Assembly (NCBI RefSeq): GCF_039544305.1
Contig: NZ_BAABLK010000027.1
Coordinates: forward strand, 124,001-188,000
Source: Paeniglutamicibacter antarcticus_C
GTDB lineage: Bacteria > Actinomycetota > Actinomycetes > Actinomycetales > Micrococcaceae
Reading direction: 5' to 3'
Length of the DNA stretch: 64,000 nucleotides
Below are positions 15,720-24,586 of this stretch, piece after piece (position 1 is the first letter of the stretch; every line of letters starts with the position of its first letter). Position numbers and translations under genes: made by a program. Below the pieces are notes generated by a model. The model saw only the letters and a list, made by a program, of their open reading frames with translations, was not told the origin of the DNA and searched no databases.

Positions 15720-17066
15720 ATGAGCCAAGATAACTGGTCATTCGAAACACGTCAGATCCACGCAGGGCAGGAGCCCGACCCGACAACTGGTGCACGCGCC
15801 CTGCCGATCTACCAGACCACGGCCTTCGTGTTCCCGAGCGCGGAAAGTGCAGCTGCGCGGTTCGCCCTGACCGAGCTCGAACCCATCTATACCCGCCTCG
15901 GCAACCCGACCCAAGATGCAGTGGAGAAGCGCGTCGCCAGCCTCGAAGGTGGCGTTGGAGCACTCCTGCTGGCCTCGGGACAGGCGGCCACCACTTTCTC
16001 GATCCTGAACATCGCCGAAGCCGGCGACCATATCGTGGCAAGCCCCAGCCTCTACGGCGGCACCCAGAACCTGCTGAAGCACTCATTGCGCAAACTGGGC
16101 ATCGAAGTCACCTTCGTCTCGGAGCCCGATGACCTTGAGGGATGGCGCGCCGCGGTCAAGCCAAACACGAAGGCATTCTTCGGCGAAGTGGTTTCCAACC
16201 CGCGCCAGGATGTGCTCGACATCCGGGCCGTCTCTGAGATCGCCCACGAGGCCGGTGTCCCCTTGATCGTCGACAACACCCTCGCCACCCCGTACCTGAT
16301 CCGTCCGATCGAGTGGGGTGCGGACATCGTCGTGCACTCCGCCACCAAGTATCTCGGCGGACACGGCACCGCGATGGCAGGTGTCATCGTGGACTCGGGC
16401 AACTTCGACTTCGCCGCCGACCCGGAGAGGTTCCCCGGCTTCAACACCCCAGACGAGTCCTACAACGGCCTGGTCTACGCGCGGGACCTTGGGGTCAACG
16501 GAGCGCTCGGAGCCAACCTTGCCTATGTGCTCAAGGCACGTGTGCAGTTGCTGCGTGACCTTGGATCGGCCGTATCCCCCTTCAACGCCTTCCTGATCGC
16601 CCAGGGCCTTGAGACGTTATCGCTGCGCATGGAACGCCACGTGTCCAACGCCGTGCAAGTGGCCCAGTGGCTTGAAACCCAGCCGCAGGTGCAGCGCATC
16701 ATCTATGCAGGCCACCCCTCAAGCCCCTGGTTCGAGCGCGGACGCAAGTATGGGCCCAAGGGCACCGGAGCGATTGTCTCCTTTGAGATTTCCGGCGGCA
16801 GGGAGGCCGGACAGGGCTTTGTCGATGCCTTGAAGCTGCATTCCCATGTAGCCAACCTCGGGGACGTCCGTTCCCTGGTGATCCACCCGGCTTCCACCAC
16901 GCATTCCCAGCTCACCGACGCGGAGCAGATCGCCGCCGGTGTTTCCCCCGGACTGGTGCGCTTGAGCGTGGGCATTGAAAACGTTGCGGACATCATCGAC
17001 GACCTGAAAACCGGATTTGAGGCGGTAGCGTCGTTGGCAGGTGCTGAACTGCAGGCCACCCGGTGA
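15720..17066 (+). CDS. metY: O-acetylhomoserine sulfhydrylase (aminocarboxypropyltransferase)
   Basis: A 448-residue PLP enzyme of the Cys/Met metabolism family that makes homocysteine from O-acetylhomoserine and sulfide. The PLP lysine is K210 in HSATKYLGGHGTAMAG; YTRLGNPTQDAVEKRVASLEGG and ASGQAATTF are further family blocks. The MetY-type length (about 430-450, longer than MetB) and the downstream metX support this over cystathionine gamma-synthase. Expression is controlled by the SAM-IV riboswitch. Its stop overlaps the metX GTG start (GTGA). Confidence 0.96.
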   Translation: MSQDNWSFETRQIHAGQEPDPTTGARALPIYQTTAFVFPSAESAAARFALTELEPIYTRLGNPTQDAVEKRVASLEGGVGALLLASGQAATTFSILNIAEAGDHIVASPSLYGGTQNLLKHSLRKLGIEVTFVSEPDDLEGWRAAVKPNTKAFFGEVVSNPRQDVLDIRAVSEIAHEAGVPLIVDNTLATPYLIRPIEWGADIVVHSATKYLGGHGTAMAGVIVDSGNFDFAADPERFPGFNTPDESYNGLVYARDLGVNGALGANLAYVLKARVQLLRDLGSAVSPFNAFLIAQGLETLSLRMERHVSNAVQVAQWLETQPQVQRIIYAGHPSSPWFERGRKYGPKGTGAIVSFEISGGREAGQGFVDALKLHSHVANLGDVRSLVIHPASTTHSQLTDAEQIAAGVSPGLVRLSVGIENVADIIDDLKTGFEAVASLAGAELQATR

Positions 17067-18211
17067 GTGTGGAGGCCGACGTGGATCTCTATGACTCGGA
17101 AACCTTTGCGGCGTTGGACTATGCCCCGGACGGGATCCTGAAGCACCTGAACACCGGTGCCTATACCTTTGAAACCGGTGCCACGCTTCCGCAGATCGTG
17201 CTCGGTTACGAAACCTGGGGCACGTTGAACAAGGACGCGTCGAATGCGGTTTTCGTTGCCCACGCACTGACCGGGGACAGCCACGTTGCCCAGGGTGCCT
17301 CCAGCGAGGCCGGGTGGTGGGATGGCTTTGTGGGTCCGGGCCAGACCGTGGACACCGAGCGTTACTTCGTGGTGGCGGCCAACATGGTTGGCGGCTGCTC
17401 CGGAAGCACGGGCCCGGCCAGCCCGGATCCGAACGGAAAGGCGTGGGGCTCGCGTTTCCCCTTCACCACCATCAAGGACTCGGTCCGTCTTGAATCCCGT
17501 TTGGCCGATGCCTTGGGCATCAAGGTGTGGCACACCGTTCTTGGCGGTTCACTGGGTGGGGCACGGGCCCTTGAGTGGGCAGTGGAGTTTCCCGAGCGGG
17601 TGCGCAACTGCGTGGTGGTTGCGGCCACCGCCGAGTCGTCGGCCGAGCAAATCGCTTTCGCGCAGGCTCAAACCGCGGTCATCCGTTTGGACCCGGACTT
17701 TGCCGGAGGGGACTACTACGAGAACGAACGGGTCCCGTCGGCGGGCCTGGGAATTGCGCGGCGCATTGCCCACATCACCTACCGCACGGCGGCGGAGTTG
17801 GATGTCCGCTTTGGGCGGGCAGCGCAAGGCGCGGAAGAGCCTGTTGCCGGGCCCGGGAAGGGCCGTGGCAGGTACCAGGTTGAAAGCTACCTTGACCACC
17901 AGGCCGACAAGCTGGTGAGCCGCTTTGATGCCAACAGCTACGTTGTGCTCACCGAAGCGCTCATGAGCCATGACGTGGCCCGGGGCCACGGGTCCATGCA
18001 GGGGGCCCTCGGGCGTCTTGGCGGGGTGAGGTTCCTGGTGGGGGCCGTCGACTCGGACCGTTTGTACTGGCCCGAGCAGTCGGAGTTGCTGGCCCGGAGC
18101 CTTCCGGATCCCTGCAACGTCCACTACATCACCTCACCCATTGGCCATGACGGCTTCCTGACCGACATCGAGCAGCTTCGTGAAGTCTTGAATCGGGAGA
18201 TCCTGACCTAG
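17063..18211 (+). CDS. metX: Homoserine O-acetyltransferase
   Basis: A 382-residue alpha/beta-hydrolase-fold acyltransferase that acetylates homoserine from acetyl-CoA, supplying metY. The nucleophile is S163 (GGSLGGARALEW), the acid D332 (VDSDRLY) and the base H362 (SPIGHDGFL). VAHALTGDSHV forms the oxyanion region. It is coupled to metY by a 4-base overlap and shares its riboswitch. Actinobacterial MetX enzymes use acetyl-CoA; succinyl specificity is possible but less likely next to metY. Confidence 0.96.
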   Translation: MSVEADVDLYDSETFAALDYAPDGILKHLNTGAYTFETGATLPQIVLGYETWGTLNKDASNAVFVAHALTGDSHVAQGASSEAGWWDGFVGPGQTVDTERYFVVAANMVGGCSGSTGPASPDPNGKAWGSRFPFTTIKDSVRLESRLADALGIKVWHTVLGGSLGGARALEWAVEFPERVRNCVVVAATAESSAEQIAFAQAQTAVIRLDPDFAGGDYYENERVPSAGLGIARRIAHITYRTAAELDVRFGRAAQGAEEPVAGPGKGRGRYQVESYLDHQADKLVSRFDANSYVVLTEALMSHDVARGHGSMQGALGRLGGVRFLVGAVDSDRLYWPEQSELLARSLPDPCNVHYITSPIGHDGFLTDIEQLREVLNREILT

Positions 18212-18254
18212 CAGGTTTCGTGCAGGAGGCGTCGGCCCACTTGCGGAGGTGCGG

Positions 18255-18626
18255 CTATTCGGTCAGGATCTTTAGTCGTGCCTTGTCATACTCCTCGCGC
18301 GTGATCACTTGCCGGGCCAACAGGTCGCTGAGCTCTGCCAGGCGTTGCTCGCGGTTTTGTTGCGGAGCGAGCATCCGTGAATTTGCCGCCCTGGTGGCCA
18401 GCTCCGTTTGCAAGGTGAACGGATCAAAGCCGGCACGCCTGCTGGCGTTGTAGTTCCTGACCCCCACAAAGATGATGAAGCCGACGGCGGCCATAAAGAG
18501 AACGGCAAAGACGAGCATGAAAACCGGGAAGGCGTCAAAGACTGCGCCGCCGGGGGAAGTCTCCTGGCCAATCATCCCGAAGTCCGTAAACTCCGGGTCA
18601 TCCCGGAACGGGTTGAACTCATCCAT
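18255..18626 (-). CDS. Membrane-anchored SHOCT-domain protein
   Basis: A 123-residue protein with one membrane helix (about residues 32-56, FMLVFAVLFMAAVGFIIFVGV) and a C-terminal SHOCT domain (residues about 92-121, QRLAELSDLLARQVITREEYDKARLKIL). SHOCT is a short oligomerisation or nucleic-acid-associated helix pair, often at the ends of membrane proteins. The N-terminus is acidic. It stands alone on the minus strand, convergent with metX. Function unknown. Confidence 0.85.
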   Translation of the reverse strand: MDEFNPFRDDPEFTDFGMIGQETSPGGAVFDAFPVFMLVFAVLFMAAVGFIIFVGVRNYNASRRAGFDPFTLQTELATRAANSRMLAPQQNREQRLAELSDLLARQVITREEYDKARLKILTE

Positions 18627-18805
18627 GCGACTTCCATTCTCACGTTGCCGATCCTGGCGGGAAGCCTAGGATCTGTCATTGGATGAAACCAGTGAACCAT
18701 ATCCAAGCGCCTTGTGGCGGGCAGCGGTGGATCCCTCGCCATACCGTGAGCAGATACTTTAGGTGCCGATGCTTCTCGTCGAGGGCAAAGCGGGGAGTAG
18801 CGGTA

Positions 18806-19666
18806 CTAGATCGCCGGTCCGTTGCCCAGCGAGGCGTTGGGAGGTTGCTCAGTGAACGGCGCGGCCAACGGGCGCTTGGGGGAGATGCCGTCGCCGGAGG
18901 ACTGGTGGCGAATGCGCCGCACCACCCACGGGGCCAGATGTGTGCGGGCCCAGATCAAGTCATCGCGCCGGGCGCTGCGCCAATTCTTGGGTTCGGTCTG
19001 GCTCGGTTGAACGTGTTGCATATTGTGTGGCACGTTGAGGGCATCAAGGGCCATCGCCGCAATGGTGTGGTGGCCCAAGGGGGAGAAGTGCAGGCGGTCA
19101 TCGGCCCACATCCTGGGTTGGTGCAATTCGCGCAATGACCACATATCTGCCACTACGGCGTCGTAGCGCTCTGCAATCGCGCGCACGTTTTCGTTGTAGA
19201 TGGCTACTTTGCCGCGGATGCCGCCAAGCATAGGAGTGTCGCGGATATCCGGACCGGTAAAGAGCAGGATGGTCGCGTTTGAGGTGGCCATGATGCGCAT
19301 CAGCGCATCGAGCTTGTCGGCAATGGCATCGGGATCCCCGCCGGGACGGATGACGTCGTTGCCGCCTGCGCACAGGCTGATGAGGTCGGGCTTGAGCTCG
19401 AGCGCCGGGCCGGCTTGCTCATCGAAGATCCGGGTAATAAGCCGTCCCCGGATGGCGAGGTTGGCGTAGGAGAAGTCTTCGAGTCCATGGCTGAGCTGCT
19501 CGGCAACACGATCTGCCCAACCGCGGTTGCCTCCCGGGCTGTGCGGGTCGACATCGCCAATGCCCTCGGTGAACGAATCGCCCAAGGCAACATAGCGGCG
19601 CCACGGATGCTGGGTGATGCTTTGGGCCGCCAAAGCAGCTGACGGTGTTTCACCAAGGTTGTTCAC
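18806..19666 (-). CDS. SGNH/GDSL-family hydrolase (lipase/esterase)
   Basis: A 286-residue protein with all four SGNH blocks: VALGDSFTEG (nucleophile S31), NLAIRGRL, CAGGNDV (N103) and ADDRLHFSPLGHH (D190 and H193). There is no clear signal peptide, so it is probably cytosolic. It would hydrolyse acyl or acetyl esters; the substrate is unknown. It diverges from the alpha/beta-hydrolase gene across an 80-bp gap that must hold both promoters. Confidence 0.9.
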   Translation of the reverse strand: MNNLGETPSAALAAQSITQHPWRRYVALGDSFTEGIGDVDPHSPGGNRGWADRVAEQLSHGLEDFSYANLAIRGRLITRIFDEQAGPALELKPDLISLCAGGNDVIRPGGDPDAIADKLDALMRIMATSNATILLFTGPDIRDTPMLGGIRGKVAIYNENVRAIAERYDAVVADMWSLRELHQPRMWADDRLHFSPLGHHTIAAMALDALNVPHNMQHVQPSQTEPKNWRSARRDDLIWARTHLAPWVVRRIRHQSSGDGISPKRPLAAPFTEQPPNASLGNGPAI

Positions 19667-19746
19667 AGGGTCATTCTTACCAAAGAATACCTAAGTTACC
19701 TAAGCGTAGGTTACGTTGGAATTGCTCGACGGCGAGGAAATTCTGC

Positions 19747-20415
19747 TTGACTGGTCTGGTGAGTGAAAATAGTTGGAACCCCACCGTCATTTGGTCCCGC
19801 CCGGAAGCCGAGCGCGCCGGCACCCCGCTTTTAGTTCTTTTGCATGGGTACCTGTCCAATGAAGAGGACTTGATGGGTCTCGCCCCCATGCTGCCCGAAG
19901 AGTTCACCATCGTCTCGGTTAGGGCGCCTCAGGCGTTGGGACCAGGGTACACCTGGTTCCCGCTGATGCAGGACCTTGACTACTCGTTCGATGCCGTGAA
20001 GCAGTCCATCGCCGATCTCTGGGCATGGTTGGAACCGGTTGCCAAGGCGCATTCGTCGGTGAGCCTGTTGGGCTTCTCGATGGGCATGGCCGTTGCCACT
20101 TCCTTGCTGCGCCACCAGCCCGAAGCCATCTCCACGGTGATCGGACTCTCGGGATTTGCCGTCCCGGAAGAAGGGGAGGGGTTCTTCAGGGATGAGGAGC
20201 TCAAGGCGATGAACAAGCCGGTCTTCTGGGGCCGCGACCAGGCCGATCCGGTGATCACGCAGGACAAGATCGAGTACACCCATGATTGGGCGACCAGTGA
20301 CGTCCATGTCACCAAGGTGCTCTATGCGAACATGTTCCACTCGGTCAATGCGCAGGAGATGGCGCATGTGCATGAGTTCCTGAGCCACGTGGTGCTTAAG
20401 GGTGCCATGAAGTAA
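19747..20415 (+). CDS. Alpha/beta-hydrolase (carboxylesterase/phospholipase family)
   Basis: A 222-residue esterase of the YpfH/carboxylesterase type. LLHGYLSNEEDL forms the oxyanion strand, the nucleophile is S111 in LLGFSMGMAVA, the acid lies in WGRDQADPVI, and the histidine in MFHSVNAQEM. TTG 19747 with GAGGA eight bases upstream fits better than the ATG further left, which falls in the divergent promoter gap; GTG 19759 is also possible. The substrate is unknown. It diverges from the SGNH hydrolase, so two esterases share a promoter region. Confidence 0.85.
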   Translation: MTGLVSENSWNPTVIWSRPEAERAGTPLLVLLHGYLSNEEDLMGLAPMLPEEFTIVSVRAPQALGPGYTWFPLMQDLDYSFDAVKQSIADLWAWLEPVAKAHSSVSLLGFSMGMAVATSLLRHQPEAISTVIGLSGFAVPEEGEGFFRDEELKAMNKPVFWGRDQADPVITQDKIEYTHDWATSDVHVTKVLYANMFHSVNAQEMAHVHEFLSHVVLKGAMK

Positions 20416-20435
20416 CAGGTTTGCGCATTGGTTCA

Positions 20436-20483
20436 TTGACGCAACGGCACCGCTCCTGCTTGTATTGGTTCAACGATACAAGC
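20436..20483 (+). promoter_or_regulatory. Promoter with GntR-type operator (CTTGTAT-N10-ATACAAG)
   Basis: TTGACG (20436-20441) and TTGTAT (20460-20465), spaced 18 bp, form the promoter of the membrane protein-GntR operon. A perfect inverted repeat GCTTGTAT (20458-20465) / ATACAAGC (20476-20483) overlaps the -10 and the predicted start, as expected for autorepression by the GntR protein encoded in the same operon. The core CTTGTRT-N10-AYACAAG occurs again at 27712-27735. Confidence 0.7.
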
Positions 20484-20521
20484 GGGGGCGTTCCACGCGT
20501 CCCCCTGGGTGGGAGAAACCG

Positions 20522-21583
20522 ATGGTCAACGGCGCGGTGTTTGTGGTTCTCATCGGCTTTGTTGTTGGTCTGGTCATGCTGGTTCGGCGCGGTGTCCTGA
20601 CGCAGCACCGTGCAGATCTCGGGTCCTTGGCACGAATGGGAAGCGCCACGGAGCAGGGTAACGCGCGTGAAGTGCTGCGCAGCCTGCGGGCACGAAACCT
20701 TGCGGCCGTGGTAGCCGTGGTCGCGGGCGGCTTCGCGGCCGTTACTCTCCAGCACATTTTCCCTGACGCGGCAGGGCTGGCGCTGGCACTCGCTCCCGCT
20801 GGCATATGGGTTCTGGCGGCATCGGTCTTCGCCTTCTGGCGGCTGCCCCACGAATTCACCGCCTTGCCAACCGATTCGTTCGAACAATCCACGGCGGAAC
20901 TGGTGCCGCGCACCGTCTCGAGGTTCGGACCGGCGTGGGGACTCATGCTTCCGGCCGCCCTGTTGGCGACCACCGTCCTTGGACTTCTCGTGGCGGGTCT
21001 CGCATCTGGAACCGACGCGCAAGGACGCTACAGAAACCTGCCATATGTCTCGTCCGGTGGTGCCGAGTTGGACAGCAACATGGTTATCACCGGGCTGCAA
21101 ATCGGTGAAGGCGCCGTTGGCCCGTTTCCGGGGTGGTACTACGGCATGCCGGTCATGGTGCTCTTGCTGTTGGGGACGGTGGTGGGCCTTCGGGCCTTGA
21201 GCTCCAACGCCCACCGGCCACGGCTACGTGGCGTGGACCTGCGTGGATTCGACGACGCGGTACGAACCAACGTGGGCTATGTGATCAGCACTGGCTTCAG
21301 CGCAATGCTCTGTTTCCAGGCCGCACCGATGATGTTGGTCGCAGCATCGGCCGTCAGCAGCTCGGGAACGCACCCGGTCTATACCGTTGGAGAAGCCATC
21401 GACGAGGCGGTCGTGCCAAGCCTGGAAATCGATCCCGCGGCCGGTGCGCTGTCGATGGGCATCTTGGTCGGCGCCGTGCTGCTGTTGGTCGTTGGGGCCA
21501 CGCTGTTACTGCGCCTGCTCGGATGGCTGGGACCGACGCTGAAACCACTGCGCCTGCCCGCCACTGAAATCGCGGGCACATGA
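20522..21583 (+). CDS. Multi-pass membrane protein linked to a GntR regulator
   Basis: A 353-residue protein of unknown family with about six membrane helices: near residues 5-22, 60-78, 85-105, 140-163, 206-225 and 312-335. GGGAGAAAC precedes ATG 20522. It contains FPGWYYGMPV, and a paralogue at 28041 has FPGWYYGVPV at the matching place together with a similar RFGPxWxLxLPA block. The stop overlaps the GntR start (ATGA). YtrA-type GntR genes are often paired with ABC or integral membrane proteins, so it may handle cell-envelope stress or efflux, but no catalytic motif is visible. Confidence 0.8.
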   Translation: MVNGAVFVVLIGFVVGLVMLVRRGVLTQHRADLGSLARMGSATEQGNAREVLRSLRARNLAAVVAVVAGGFAAVTLQHIFPDAAGLALALAPAGIWVLAASVFAFWRLPHEFTALPTDSFEQSTAELVPRTVSRFGPAWGLMLPAALLATTVLGLLVAGLASGTDAQGRYRNLPYVSSGGAELDSNMVITGLQIGEGAVGPFPGWYYGMPVMVLLLLGTVVGLRALSSNAHRPRLRGVDLRGFDDAVRTNVGYVISTGFSAMLCFQAAPMMLVAASAVSSSGTHPVYTVGEAIDEAVVPSLEIDPAAGALSMGILVGAVLLLVVGATLLLRLLGWLGPTLKPLRLPATEIAGT

Positions 21584-21966
21584 TCATTCTGGACCCGACC
21601 CATCCCAGCGGCCCGGCCGAACAGATCCGTGGACAGCTCACTGCCTTGATCCAATCCGGAGAGCTGGTCGCCGACCTCAAGCTGCCACCGGTGAGGCAGC
21701 TCGCGGGGGATCTGCGTGTGGCACCGGGAACCGTGGCCAAGGCCTACAAGGAACTCGAGGAAGCAGGACTGGTCCGTACCGGTCGCGCCAACGGCACCCG
21801 GGTAAACCCGGGCATGGAATTGGGTGTCCCGGCGCTGAAGGAAGTCCAACGCCTGGTCACCGCGGCCCGGACTGCCGGAATGAGCCTGGCGGAGGTGCAG
21901 GGCCTGGTGGCAATCACCTGGATCCCGCTGAACCCCGATTCGGCCGATGCGCCACGTGGAAGCTAG
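21580..21966 (+). CDS. GntR-family (YtrA-type) transcriptional regulator
   Basis: A 128-residue short GntR protein. The winged helix covers residues about 10-75 (GPAEQIRGQLTALIQSGEL, PPVRQLAGDLRVAPGTVAKAYKELEEAGLV). The C-terminal part is only about 50 residues, too short for a FadR/HutC ligand domain, which fits the YtrA subfamily. It is translationally coupled to the preceding membrane protein. The 24-bp palindrome at 20459-20482 is its likely operator. The stop overlaps that of the convergent S4-domain gene. Confidence 0.92.
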   Translation: MIILDPTHPSGPAEQIRGQLTALIQSGELVADLKLPPVRQLAGDLRVAPGTVAKAYKELEEAGLVRTGRANGTRVNPGMELGVPALKEVQRLVTAARTAGMSLAEVQGLVAITWIPLNPDSADAPRGS

Positions 21967-22190
21967 GCGCTTTCGACGGTGATCGACTCGCCGTTGATGC
22001 TGACGGTGTCGCCATTGCGGATCTGGGCACCACGGCGGGTTTCGACCTCGCCGTTGACCTTCACCAGGCCGTCTTCAATCATTTGCTTGGCGTGGAGGCC
22101 ATCTTCGGCGAACGAGGCGAGCTTGAGCAGTTGGCCCAGTCGGATGGATTCGTCGCGGATCTGGAGGGGGTGTGATTCGGGTTTTGCCAT
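21963..22190 (-). CDS. Small S4-domain RNA-binding protein (YaaA/YbcJ-like)
   Basis: A 75-residue protein that is essentially one S4 RNA-binding domain: IRLGQLLKLASFAEDGLHAK, then MIEDGLVKVNGEVETRRGAQIRNGD and a final beta-strand. I take the ATG at 22190; an in-frame ATG six codons upstream (22208) is the alternative, and longer forms read through non-conserved sequence. Relatives bind ribosomal RNA or stalled 50S subunits. Convergent with the GntR gene. Confidence 0.88.
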   Translation of the reverse strand: MAKPESHPLQIRDESIRLGQLLKLASFAEDGLHAKQMIEDGLVKVNGEVETRRGAQIRNGDTVSINGESITVESA

Positions 22191-22336
22191 GTATCCATCA
22201 TGGTGCATGCTCGGGCGTAGCCGTGCACCAGGAGGGCCACTGGGACAGGTTTTGTGCTGCGAACGACATAATGCCGTACCCGTGGAAGATGGGGCGTAGG
22301 TTTCAGTAGTAGGAAAATCGACTCCCAAGGAGGAAA

Positions 22337-23317
22337 GTGGCACGCACCGAACGGCGCACGAATGCCGTTCCCTTGGCATTGGCAGGATCTGCGGGCATGC
22401 TGATGCCGTTGCAGGCATTGATCACCTCCCATGCCGCTGGGTTCCTCGGCGGCTATTTCGCCGCGGCATTGCTCAGCGCATTGACCTCGTTGGTGTGTCT
22501 TGCAGTCGCCAGTTTTGCCCTTCCAGGCGGCCGGGCGGGCTGGAAGAAGTTCGGTGCCGTGTGGCGGGAGCGACCCATTCCGCGCTGGTTCATGTTGGCC
22601 GGGCTGGTAGGTGCGTACTACATGGTTGCCCAAGCGATGAGCGTGAGCAACATCGGATTGGCACTCTTCGCCGTCGCCGTGGTCGGCGCCAGGACCCTGT
22701 CGAGCATCGTGATCGACGTGATCGGGTTCAGCCCGGCAGGCAAGCAGCCCATTACCCGCATCCGCATCCTGGGTGCGTCGCTGTTGGTCATCGGTGCAGT
22801 CATTGCAGCGTGGGGGACCGGGGCACGTTCTGCGGAATCGCCCCTGGCCTGGACTTCATTGTTGGTGGCCGTCGGCGCGGGACTCCTGGTGAGTTTCCAG
22901 CAGTCAATGAACGGGCGGGCCGGGCAGGCCTACGGATCAACCACCACCGCAACGGCAATCAACTACCTGGCCTCCACCGCCGGCCTGCTCGTGGCCATGG
23001 CGATCCTCTCGGTCCTGGAAATTGAGTCATTCGGTTTCACCAGCGTGCCGTTGTGGTGGATGTATTTGGCCGGACCGTTGGGAATCCTGTTCGTTGTCAC
23101 CGGGGTCACCTTGGTTCCCAAGCTTGGTGCCCTGGTACTGGGCATCGGACTGGTCACCGGCCAGCTGGTCGGTTCGTTGGCCATGGACATGGTCCTCTCA
23201 CCAGGGAAGGTCGGCGGAAACGAAATCATTGGAACAATGGTTACCCTGGTGGCGGTCTTGGTTGCCTCCTGGCAACCCAACGGTCGCCCACGATGGAAGG
23301 CCCGGCAATCAACATGA
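22337..23317 (+). CDS. DMT-family transporter (DUF606/YdcZ type, two-repeat form)
   Basis: A 326-residue membrane protein with about ten helices made of two similar DUF606 halves. The second half contains SFQQSMNGRAGQAYGSTTTATAINYL and the first MPLQALITSHAAG, the paired pattern of this family. AAGGAGG precedes the GTG start. It is coupled by ATGA overlap to a paralogue at 23314. Two adjacent two-repeat copies suggest a heteromeric exporter or importer of small metabolites; the substrate is unknown. Confidence 0.88.
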   Translation: MARTERRTNAVPLALAGSAGMLMPLQALITSHAAGFLGGYFAAALLSALTSLVCLAVASFALPGGRAGWKKFGAVWRERPIPRWFMLAGLVGAYYMVAQAMSVSNIGLALFAVAVVGARTLSSIVIDVIGFSPAGKQPITRIRILGASLLVIGAVIAAWGTGARSAESPLAWTSLLVAVGAGLLVSFQQSMNGRAGQAYGSTTTATAINYLASTAGLLVAMAILSVLEIESFGFTSVPLWWMYLAGPLGILFVVTGVTLVPKLGALVLGIGLVTGQLVGSLAMDMVLSPGKVGGNEIIGTMVTLVAVLVASWQPNGRPRWKARQST

Positions 23318-24303
23318 GTTCACCAGCGGCACATCCTCAGCGGAAGGAACGCTCGCTGGTACCGCTTTACCTGCTGTTGGCGGTGTTCGGAGGCCTGGCA
23401 ATGCCGATCCAGAGCAGGATCAACAGTGCGCTGGGCACCGATCTGGGGGATCCCGTGGCGGCTTCGCTGGTCAGCTTCACCACCGGGTTGATCTTGCTGA
23501 CGACGATTTCCTTGCTGCTGCCTCGGGCGCGGGCCGGGGTCATGTCCATTCCCAAGGCGGTGCGCGAAAAGCGTTTTCCGGTTTGGTACCTGGCTGCCGG
23601 CTTCGTCGGTGCGTTCGTGGTGATCTCGCAAACCTTGACGGTTCCGCTGCTGGGGGTGGCCCTGTTTACTGTTTCGATTGCAACAGGTCAAACTCTGGGA
23701 TCGCTGCTGGTGGACAGTATTGGGTTCGGTCCCGGTGGCCGGCGACGCATCGGGTTCATTCGGGCGTTGGGTTCCGGTTTGACCATCGTGGGTGTGATTT
23801 GGGCGGTCAGCCCTCGGATGGGATCCTCCGTATCGGTAGGAACCTTGCTGTTGCTGATGGTGGTGCCATTGGTCGTGGGGTTCCTCATGGGATTCCAGGC
23901 AGCGATGAACGGCGTCCAGGCACAGGTCTATGGAACTCCGATAGCCGCGACGCTGATGAATTTTTTGGTTGGAGGGATCCTGCTCGCGATCCTGTTATTG
24001 GTTCGAATTCCCATCGTTGGTACGCCCGGGGCCTTGCCGTCCCAGTGGTGGTACTACCTGGGTGGTCCCCTGGGGTGCGTGTTCATCGGATTTTCCGCGT
24101 TTCTCGTCAAACACCTTGGGGTTCTGTTGACCGGCTTGGGAATGATCTGCGGGCAATTGGTTGGCTCGCTGCTTATCGACCTCATTGTGCCGGCACCCGG
24201 GACCGTGATCGCCGCGGCAACCGTCGCCGGGACGCTGCTTACCCTTGCCGCGATTGCCTTGGCCTCGATTTCCGGTAGCCGGTTCCTGCGCCTCCGGGCA
24301 TAA
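23314..24303 (+). CDS. DMT-family transporter (DUF606/YdcZ type), tandem paralogue
   Basis: A 329-residue membrane protein with about ten helices. The family marks are MPIQSRINSALGTDLGDPV in the first half and GFQAAMNGVQAQVYGTPIAA in the second. ATG 23314 overlaps the preceding stop (ATGA); ATG 23293 is in frame but lacks a ribosome-binding site. It clearly duplicates the upstream gene in layout. The 283 bp that follow, up to glyS, contain no gene that I can support. Confidence 0.88.
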   Translation: MSSPAAHPQRKERSLVPLYLLLAVFGGLAMPIQSRINSALGTDLGDPVAASLVSFTTGLILLTTISLLLPRARAGVMSIPKAVREKRFPVWYLAAGFVGAFVVISQTLTVPLLGVALFTVSIATGQTLGSLLVDSIGFGPGGRRRIGFIRALGSGLTIVGVIWAVSPRMGSSVSVGTLLLLMVVPLVVGFLMGFQAAMNGVQAQVYGTPIAATLMNFLVGGILLAILLLVRIPIVGTPGALPSQWWYYLGGPLGCVFIGFSAFLVKHLGVLLTGLGMICGQLVGSLLIDLIVPAPGTVIAAATVAGTLLTLAAIALASISGSRFLRLRA

Positions 24304-24586
24304 GCCGGGAACGTGGCCGTAGCACGGGAATGCTCGCGGCTCCCAACAAAACCGGCCCGTATGCAGCGCCCCATCATGAGGCACGCGAAGCTGCCCGTGA
24401 CGGGCAAGAGCCATGGCACGGTGTTGAGCGGTGCAAGTGCCGCATCGAGTTGCTTGATCCTAGGGTTTTGCTGAGGCCTCGGGGAAACGGAAACTCGGAC
24501 TTCAGGAGGCAAACACGTTAGGCTTGGAAGGTATGTTTTCGCCCAACGGACCGCAACCAGCGGCCTCGTGAACCATTGGAGTTGTT